From positions 26,220,942 to 26,284,941 of the forward strand of contig QCXZ01000001.1 in assembly GCA_025024175.1 (NCBI GenBank): a stretch of 64,000 bases of DNA, in the 5' to 3' direction. The notes under the pieces were generated by a model. It was not told where the DNA came from, ran no database searches, and saw only the letters and a program-made list of their open reading frames with translations. A program made the position numbers and the translations under genes. Shown here piece after piece: positions 56,517-64,000 of the stretch (the stretch's first letter is position 1; every line of letters begins with the position of its first letter). The DNA comes from Rhyzopertha dominica (lineage: Eukaryota; Arthropoda; Insecta; Coleoptera; Bostrichidae).

Positions 56517-58859
56517 GTAATTTGCTGCCATGATCAATAGTCTCACATACCGTTATTTCAATGGTATAGGGTACATATGCATTTCTGCGCAAAGGTGTAA
56601 ATTTCACTTAATTTTATCATACCCGATAGCATAAATCATAAAACATAAAGGCTAGAAGCCTATTTGATTTTATTTTTAATAAAATAAATATTACTGTGTG
56701 CTCATATTTCTATGACAGTCAGTATATAAATATTTTTTTTCTGTTACATTGATTATCTCATGCTCACATACCTTATAAATTCACTTTCCACCACTTTCTT
56801 AACGTAACAAAATATGGAAGTGCTATGCAAATTTTAGTCTACACAATAACTTGCATATCACATTAGTTTGGTTACTATTGAATTAAATTGACCGATGGTA
56901 GTTATAACGGTGTAAAAACGACAACGTCGAGTTCCCAGAAGCCGACGGACAAACTAATCACGTAATGAAAAGAATCAATCGTAATCCGACACCAATCAGT
57001 TAATAATTCTGATAATACGTAAACAAGCGAAGCGGGTGGCGCCCTCATGCGACAGGGCAGTTCCACCGTACGCTTTATTGGGTTAGGTTACCTTGCTGAG
57101 TTGAATTACCTATTTGCCCGAGCTCAGCACTAATGAATTGAACAATCTATTAATGGTTGTACGTACTCCAGAGCTGTCCTGTAGAGAAATCAATACAAAG
57201 CTGAAAGCAAAAGATTTTTTTACAAAAACTTTTATGTCGTCCGCTAAAACAAAATCTCTGAAACTGTAAAAATCAGTAAATCCAAAAGGATCATCAAATT
57301 AATTGATGTAAATTGGGAGTGATTCATATACAAACAGAAATATTTCGTTTTAGCAAATATTGCGTTCGATTAAAATGTAACAGACGCGAAACTAAAATGA
57401 TTAAAAAGCAAACGTACCTTTTTATGGCAGCATTTGTTTAAGCATTCTAGTACCAGATCGCGTTCTAAATTTGTTATGTAAAGAAATTCAATAGAACACA
57501 CCGGCTAATATTTACCGTCCTCGCTGCTGAAACATCCATCTCGGATACTAATTAAAAGAGTTTGCCAACAAGCACGTTATTACAAAAACTGCCAGTTGAC
57601 GACCTTTTCGTAGAATTGAAGCTCGCAATACCATATAAGTGGGCTTTAATTGAGGGGTCTACTGTAATTCTGGCGAAGGCGCCGCATTTTTAAGAAAGCT
57701 TGTAGAGTTGGGCCAGTTAGCGATTAACAAAATTCAAATGCAGTGTTGTTTGATGTCACAAATATTCAACCTAAAATAAAGTTATGACTGTAATTTACAG
57801 AAAACTAATTTCTCAATATTGTTCTATGCATCAATGTACAGATAATAAAAATATTTTTGGTTTGTTGCAGATCTCAGTCAGAATCTAATAAACCTTCAAA
57901 ATTATTTTAGTTCTTTAGAAAATTGTTGTTGTTATTCTTATAATAACATACAACAGTTAAGTGATATAACGTACAAAACACGGGTTCTGTACCAATTACT
58001 ACGTTTGCACTGTACAGGGTATGTGCGCAATTTCAAAGGATGGGATCTATGTCTTTTTAAAATTTTCTATATTCTCCACATTTTGATAATATGAAAAGAA
58101 ACTTAAAAGTCTATCGCTACGTAAGCTAAATACTTTGGTAATATCTTTTTAATTTCTAGATAGCAACTTTGCTTCTATTTTTCTAAAAGCCATGTCTCAT
58201 GAGTCTTGGAAATTGCTGTTCTTCTGGCTGCATCCTTTAAAAATTAATAACATCTCTACACATGCAAACGGCTTATTAAGTATTTAATAATTTGAAAAAA
58301 AAACAACTTAAACATCATAAGCAAACGGCAGCTGCTTACAGACAAAATGAAAATTGTTTTGGCAACCATAAAAATCATTATTTGATGAATAAATAGTGAC
58401 TGTAAACTGAAAGATGGGATACCCAGCACCTACTCGTTCTAAACAGATATATTGCAAATACAAAGGTACTTCTAAAATAAGCTGAATGGTTTCAAAGTTG
58501 CATTCATTGTGAAGTATTCTGAATTTATTAAGTAGACCATAATGGTCATCTTCAAAAATTTTGTTCATGCCCCTTATATTTATAGGGGTTGTAAAATTTT
58601 ATTCTAAAAGTTTCAGGTCTTTATAATTTCAGTAAAATCAAAGGCGTGTATTGGACGTGGGAACTTATTTTTGCGCAACTACTAAATACTTTCTCATGTA
58701 CTTTTTAAATTTTATGTTTCAAAAGGTTTCGTCTTTTACCTTTTCTTTCGCAAGGGAAATTTTGATGTTATTTTGATCAAAGCATTAATTATTGTTTATG
58801 CAGTGCTTACTAAAAACTATATTGTGTTTTTATTTATAGTTTATACTTGCAACGTGGTG
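56517..58859. other. Intergenic stretch, no recognised gene
   Basis: AT-rich, with a unique moderate-GC block at 57000-57130. The phrase CTGTACAGGGTATGTGCGC near 58010 resembles a transposon end without a partner. Open frames such as 58308-58568 show no similarity. Confidence 0.35.
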
Positions 58860-58869
58860 TTTAATCCTA

Positions 58870-58985
58870 TTTCCATGTTTAATGGATCTACCTGATTATC
58901 CTATGTATACATCACACTGCATGCATTTTAATTGGTAAAAGCTGCCATCGCTATTGTTTAATGTATTAGGTTTTGACTTGTTGTT
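58870..58985 (-). pseudogene. Penelope GIY-YIG endonuclease scrap
   Basis: The minus frame reads SKPNTLNNSDGSFYQLKCMQ, then CDVYIG, a stop, and SGRSIK. The 'Y.LKC..CD.VYIG.TGRS.K' pattern is the Penelope-type GIY-YIG block; GIY is FYQ here. At the DNA level AATGGATCTACCTG is shared with the other Penelope element at 46748. Nothing further of the element is recognised. Confidence 0.6.
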
Positions 58986-59404
58986 AACTAGAAGATACTT
59001 CATATTTACACCTATTTATCTCTAATGCATTTATTCAGATTATATTTAGCCCCTGTTGTAAAACATAAACGCAAAATCATTTTACAGTCTTCATTGTATT
59101 CTAGTTTTATATTGTTTTATAAGTATTCGGTCCTTAATTTTTGTACAATACACATTGTTAAAGGTTATCTGTTTTATTTACCAGTCTGTTTATTAAACTA
59201 TAGAACACGTAATACTTAATTCGTAATGAAAGATTTCAACATGCCGGGATTAATAAATCCGACTGTGTTAGTTTTCTATAAATATCACAGTCAAGTCAAA
59301 TTGTTCTTTATCGACAAAGTTAAAAAAATTAAGAACTTCCCTTTTTCTTTCTCTAACGTGAATTTTAAAAATACATCACATTGTCTCCATCAGTCAGTTT
59401 AAAG
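58986..59404. other. Left flank of the piggyBac element
   Basis: AT-rich, no gene. TTAA at 59399-59402 lies 2 bases before the left terminal repeat of the piggyBac element. Confidence 0.4.
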
Positions 59405-60066
59405 CCCTGTGTCGGTCTCACATAGATAGCGTTGGAATAAAATTCCGCAGGTCACAGTACGTGGCCTTTGTACCGTAAGGTTACAGGTACTACACCGAAG
59501 AAGGCAATTTTACAAAGCAAAGTATGACTTTGGAATTGTAGCCAAAATGCAACATAGTCCCATAGTGGTAAATTTTTATTGTAGCCAAAGGGCAACATTG
59601 CCCGTTAGTGCCCCCATCTTTTTTACACATCGTAACGAGAAATTTCGTATATTTCAAATATTTATTTCTCGTAACGTAAGACATAACTTCTTTCAAAACA
59701 TAACGTAAACTGTTACAAATACCTTCTCATAACAATACATCCTAAACTGCTACATAATATCGATCAGTTGTGGAAATGAAAAAAACAATTTTTGGTAGCC
59801 ATGAAGCATAGTCTTACTTCGCATTTTTGGCAGTAAATCCTTTGATGCATTGGCAGCAACGACCTTTTGTTACAAGTGTAGGTTAGTGGCCTACTGAATC
59901 TTTTCTTGTGGCGACATTAGGTCTCTGTTTCACTGCAATACAGATTTTTGGTTCCCTATTTGCAGACGGTCTCCCCTTTTTGACGACTTTTCCTGTTTTT
60001 CCTAGGGAGGCCGCTAATTCTATCCCGAATTTCTTCAGAGGTAAATAAAACTGTTGTAACTTTTCA

Positions 60067-60080
60067 CAGTCCTTTCTGTG
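60067..60080 (+). repeat. 14-bp target-site duplication, left copy
   Basis: CAGTCCTTTCTGTG, identical to 60183-60196. Removing the insert and one copy joins the flanking piggyBac coding sequence. Confidence 0.9.
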
Positions 60081-60182
60081 ACATGTTATTTTCCGGGGTT
60101 ATTTGACAAGGTCAAATAAGCAACGTGGGAACCAGCCTGGAAACCAACATGTCATCGACAACAACCACGGAAGCCTTCAAAC
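60081..60182 (-). mobile_element. Small hairpin element, copy B (102 bp), nested in piggyBac
   Basis: On the minus strand it begins GTTTGAAGGCTTCCGTGG and continues GTTGTTGTCGATGACATGTT, matching the head of copy A at 48512 onward for about 65 nt, and ends AAATAACATGT like copy A. The outer stem (ACATGTTGGTTTCC against GGAAAATAACATGT) is retained. The centre is replaced by a short TTATTTGAC-CTT-GTCAAATAA hairpin, so the hammerhead-like core of copy A is missing. A perfect 14-bp target duplication shows it is a true insertion. Confidence 0.8.
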
Positions 60183-60196
60183 CAGTCCTTTCTGTG
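60183..60196 (+). repeat. 14-bp target-site duplication, right copy
   Basis: CAGTCCTTTCTGTG, identical to 60067-60080. Confidence 0.9.
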
Positions 60197-62023
60197 TATT
60201 ATCCACGCGTTCTCTACGGACATGTCAAGTAAGTAAGTGAAAAGTGGATAGTAGCATCGCTTTGCTCTTCCAGGTGTTATACAGTCCCGGAAGAGAATTT
60301 GCCTTATTGACACCACCCATGTGCTTATTATATTGCAATATGACTGATGGATACTGTATGTCAACTCTTTTCTCAGTTTTACTGTACCTTTTCAAGGTAC
60401 CTAATGGTTCAATACCGACGAATGTACTTCCAACCAAAACACATTTATTGTCCAGCCGTTTGATGAGTACTACCCCCTTATCTTGGTCAGACTTATAAGT
60501 GTAGAATCCCCTAGGCCTCTTAGAAAGGACCTTATCAGATTTCAGAGTACAACCTCCAATACGATTGGACCTGAAGGTGCCAAGACTTAGGATACCAAAT
60601 TGTTCCTTTAGATAACATAACAGCTCCAAGCTGCTGAAGTAGTTGTCAGAAAACACAATCGCATTTTTGGGGTCCGGAACAGTTTTTCACAGTGCACCAA
60701 CGTCCATGGACAGTTCATCTCCTCTGAGTTCGTTGTCAGTCCTTTCTAATTGCTCAAACGTGTACTGGCAACAAAATCATTAATTAGTCCTGACACACCT
60801 GCTCGAACAAATAGCTTGAAGCCCCACTTATGGGGCTTATTCTTTATATACTGACGGAGATTGCCGGCATAGATTCCCTTGTATAGGACCATGGTTTCAT
60901 CAATAGAGAACTAGTTCTCTGTATGAAATTTTTGGCAGTTTTTCCTTATGCCGTCAAGCAGAGGTCTTATTTTGAAAAATCTGTCTTTAGTTTGGCTATT
61001 TCAGCATTATTGTTGAAATGGAGGTATCGTCGGATTTTTTGTATCGCTTAAATGTCATTGCCTCAGCTACCAAACCCACACATGTATCTCTGGCCCAGTA
61101 GTCGTCGTATGCCGGCAATTTTACTACCCTCATAGTGAGGAGAATTGCCAGAAAACATGTAAATTTCTTATTTGTAAGATTCATGGAGGTTCCCTCTTTT
61201 TGTGTGCTGTATAGATCAGACATCAGATCGAGCAGAAAAAAGGCTGTAAAATACTCCAATGGTGTCAATACAGAATCATTCTTCCACTCTGGATTTTCAG
61301 GCATTGTCTTGATCGGCAAGTCGTTTTCTGACCAATTATACCTTCTAGCTCTTTTTTAGCCGTCTTTGTGCATTTTTTCGGCGTAGGATCTTTTCCGCTC
61401 CCGAATCTTCGAGCTCTGAATCATTTATGAGCACGTCCACACCTACCGGATGTTGAAGCTCTTCTGCGTCATCCTCTTCGTCGGAATCTGGGCAGAGGAA
61501 GTCTCCAAAATATTCCAAATTTTCTGCATCTGAACAATCACTACCGTCTGAACAATCGGATGTATGGGGATCTGCTGGAACTACCGCAATATTTTTCTTG
61601 CTAAGCCCATAAAATCTTATTGGATCCATTTTTGCAAAAAAAAATAGGTACCGTCGTCAGGGCGATGTTGCCAAAAAGTTACGAACAACTTCACACAATC
61701 ATAGTTCAATTACTTTTACGTAAACTAGCAATATAAATGCAATGTCACATATATTTGCCCTTATACTAGCTAAAACACAAAGCTGTCATCAGAAAAATGT
61801 GATTTACTTACCGATTTGCAACTGTTTTGCAGCCCCTGCTCAACGAATGTGCGTCAGCTGTTCGGCTACCAGCCACAAGATAGCTGTCACTGTACTATAG
61901 CTTTCTTATAGGTGGTTGTTTTATGGCTACAGCGCCCCGAGCTCTCAGCGAAACTTTGAAGGTGTGTAAAATGCATTTGAAAGCGATGTAGCCAAAAGGC
62001 TACATTAACCGATACAGGGTTAA

Positions 62024-64000
62024 GTTCAAATACAAACAATCTCTTAACTCGTAACATATCTGGTCCAGAATAATACATTCGTCATAATTCGTCATACTTT
62101 GTTATAGAAAGTTATTCTTGAAGAGTAGAATGAAGGTTTCGGTCAAACTTTGATCTATCCATATTTTAACTGCTGTAAAAGTAGAGATTTGAAAATTTAC
62201 CTCAATATGTACACTAATTAAGTGCCTTTTACATTTCGTGTGTATCATTTCCACTTTAAAATACAGCTGCTCTTGTCAAAGTATTTTGAAGATCGTTTTT
62301 CAGACCATTTATTAGCATATCCATTTCGAATAAAAGGTACCACGGTCATAATCTTAGTTTTTGTGTCATCTTAGAGATAAGTCTGAGGTTGTAAACCAAA
62401 CTCTAGCTATCAAAATAAATATTAAATTGATCTCCTTCATGAGATCGTATAGCACCCGACTTCAAAATTTTAGTTTTTGTAGATGTTTTATCAAAAATAA
62501 ATTTACAAAAGTCAAATCGAGTACTGCGTAGGTACACTAGAGTTTTAACATCACATTGCATCTCTAAATCTAGCAGTTGACGTTAATTTTGAAGCATTAC
62601 AAGGTGTAAAATCAAATATTGCATGGCGCAAAAAACGCGTGTAATACAGTTAGCCATAAAGAATATCAAGAATATACCTATCTAACTATATCCCTGGTCA
62701 TATCAATAAACATGTTCGTACCGTCCAACCTGATTTAGGTATCGGTGCCAGGCTAAGATGGTTTATCGGGTTCAATTTATGCAGTGGTGCGATGCAATTT
62801 GCAGAGAATGTACATGGTAGAATTCCCATTTATCAAGAGCTGTTTATGAAGCTAGTTATCCCTGCGAGGTATGCCTGTTCCCTAGGAGCAGCGACGATGG
62901 CTCGTCCAGTAGCGTAGTCCTTCTATAGGAGCATAGCGGTTACAACATAAATAAACCAGACATTGCACAAAATAGAGTGCTATCGCAGAAACTAAGCAAT
63001 GTGACAAAAAAGATGAAAAACCCCAGACAAATAAAAGTAATATTTCTTAATTGCATGGTATTTTTTTTAAAATCGGATCTAAACAAAACAGATATTTGAA
63101 TCATTATCAGGTTCTAGTATAGTCGTATAGTCCATGCATTTCTGTACGAAAAGTTGACTAAAGTCTTCAATAATTTTAATAATATGATTACTTGGGGAGA
63201 TACTTAATCAGGTGATTTACGATTTTCTCGTTAAGAATGGTTGCATCGCGAGGTAGCTCGGATAACTTCTTATAAAAGCTGACATAAAAGCACACGCTGA
63301 AGTTTATATACTGAAACAAAGTTGAAGAAATACGATTATTAGCAATTGTGAATAAAAGATTGACATTACTGATACCACGCGTGCTCGAGCTGTAGAGACA
63401 GTAAATCAAAATGTTCTAAATCTGTCAACATACATATGCTACACATGAAATTAGATACAACGCTACAATATTATTTAATTATAATAATAAAATAATAATA
63501 TAATAATTATAATCTGATATATACAATTTTTAAAGCACTGCTATACTGTCAAATCATCTTCCTGTAACAAATTTCCAGTGATTTTGAAACAACTGGAGGT
63601 CCTGTTAAAAATATGGCATCAAATTATGTTTGAATTTAGCTAAACAGCTCCAACATTATTTAATTTAAACATCAAACATGTATAGTATAAGTTTTTGTCG
63701 AAAGTCTTCCAAATAAATGTACAAAAAAACGACAATATTAGTGCATTCTTAAAGAAATGCACAGGTAATACTCCGACAAGGTTTTAAGTACGTGTATATT
63801 GTTCGTGGATACCATTTTCAGAATCAGCATTTGTATACAAAGAGACTTTGGTGGATTTTAATTTCACCCTTTCCAAAATGCCAGTGCACTAGTGCATTTA
63901 ACATCGAAAATAAGCTACTTCGGTAAGTGATTAGGTACTATTAAGTAGGTAGTAGTTGTAAATAACAATTGACGAAACAGCGACATGAGAAAAGCTGGGA
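62024..64000. other. Intergenic stretch, no recognised gene
   Basis: AT-rich to the right edge. 62690-62940 is unique and moderately GC-rich without a coding signature, and 63470-63515 is an (ATAATA)n-like low-complexity run. No gene or element identified. Confidence 0.35.

Larger units (their letters stand above)
59814..61629 (-). pseudogene. piggyBac transposase (DDE_Tnp_1_7), inactivated
   Basis: Starts at ATG 61627-61629 (MDPIRFYGLSKKNIAVV) with an acidic N-terminal region (SDCSDGSDCSDAENLEYF). After a frameshift, 60996-61319 has LTPLEYFTAFFLLDLMSDLY. Catalytic block 1 reads SIDETMVLYKGIYAGNLRQY then KPHKWGFKLF (Asp at 60899-60901). Block 2 is VFSDNYFSSLELLCYLKEQ. Block 3 is YNKHMGGVNKANSL, where the usual MGGVDxxD has both Asp changed to Asn (60306-60308 and 60297-60299). 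After the nested insertion the frame resumes with KFGIELAASLGKTGK and ends with the Cys-containing tail RCCQCIKGFTAKNAK and a stop at 59814-59816. Length and order fit a full PGBD gene; stops, shifts and the lost Asp make it dead. Confidence 0.85.
59405..62019 (-). mobile_element. piggyBac (PGBD-type) DNA transposon, about 2.6 kb
   Basis: The left end reads CCCTGTGTCGGT (59405-59416) and the right end ACCGATACAGGG (62008-62019), inverted repeats with one mismatch in 12. The right end abuts TTAA (62020-62023), the piggyBac target; on the left TTAA lies at 59399-59402 with two extra bases (AG) before the repeat. Subterminal sequence near both ends shares TGTAGCCAAAA phrases (59543, 59580, 61988), and the right one forms a perfect ATGTAGCC-AAAA-GGCTACAT hairpin. 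A decayed transposase gene fills the interior. A small hairpin element is nested inside at 60081-60182. Confidence 0.82.

Noticed and set aside
60996..61359. Plus-strand ORF at 61135-61359
   Set aside because: Antisense to the piggyBac transposase.
1..64000. CRISPR arrays, bacterial operons, rRNA genes, telomeric repeats
   Set aside because: None seen: no regularly spaced identical repeats with unique spacers, no rRNA-like conserved stretches, no TTAGG arrays.

Overview
This looks like a stretch of nuclear DNA from an insect-type arthropod. It is AT-rich, has no dense gene array, and consists mostly of dead or short transposable elements separated by unique non-coding DNA. The mix of elements fits an arthropod: Penelope-like retroelements, a LINE with an OTU domain, jockey-type LINE scraps, PIF/Harbinger, piggyBac, mariner, hAT, a THAP-bearing DNA transposon and a HelEnd-type Helitron. 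I cannot name the species; a hemipteran or lepidopteran-like genome is a guess. The isolated N bases look like uncalled consensus positions, not gaps.

The only convincing piece of a host gene is at the left edge: an open frame from base 1 to a stop at 172-174, followed by AATAAA at 232-237, so the window begins inside the last exon of an unidentified gene. Two weak exon candidates lie at 6389-6553 and 56358-56516.

Layout: 2.5-2.85 kb Penelope reverse transcriptase (RT) scrap and LINE tail; 4.1-5.9 kb PIF/Harbinger element with two decayed genes; 7.08-7.27 kb minisatellite of 37 bp; 8.3-9.1 kb Helitron; 12.1-12.8 kb satellite-like repeat; 15.2-15.4 kb tRNA-derived SINE; 17.8 kb hAT 5' end; 20.3-22.1 kb complete 1.8 kb hAT-type element with 8-bp target duplication; 25.8-30.3 kb LINE bounded by a perfect 22-bp target duplication; 31.9-32.9 kb Penelope element; 33.5-33.8 kb mariner; 33.9-34.3 kb repeat made of heat-shock-element-like motifs; 37.2-38.3 kb THAP transposon; 41.2-41.8 and 43.6-44.8 kb long palindromes; 46.3-47.5 kb Penelope element flanked by inverted repeats; 48.5-48.7 kb small hairpin element; 48.9-49.5 kb mariner-like remnant; 53.8-56.3 kb block of palindromic and tandem repeats; 58.9 kb Penelope scrap; 59.4-62.0 kb piggyBac with a hairpin element nested in it.

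The freshest observation is a small element family seen as two complete insertions (48509-48697 and 60081-60182), each flanked by its own perfect 14-bp target duplication. Both share a head sequence and an ACATGT end, and the longer copy carries a hammerhead-ribozyme-like core of the kind found at Penelope termini. Nearly all coding regions are broken by stops and frameshifts, so the elements are fossils. Several unique, more GC-rich blocks with homeodomain-type motifs may be conserved regulatory DNA, but that is inference.
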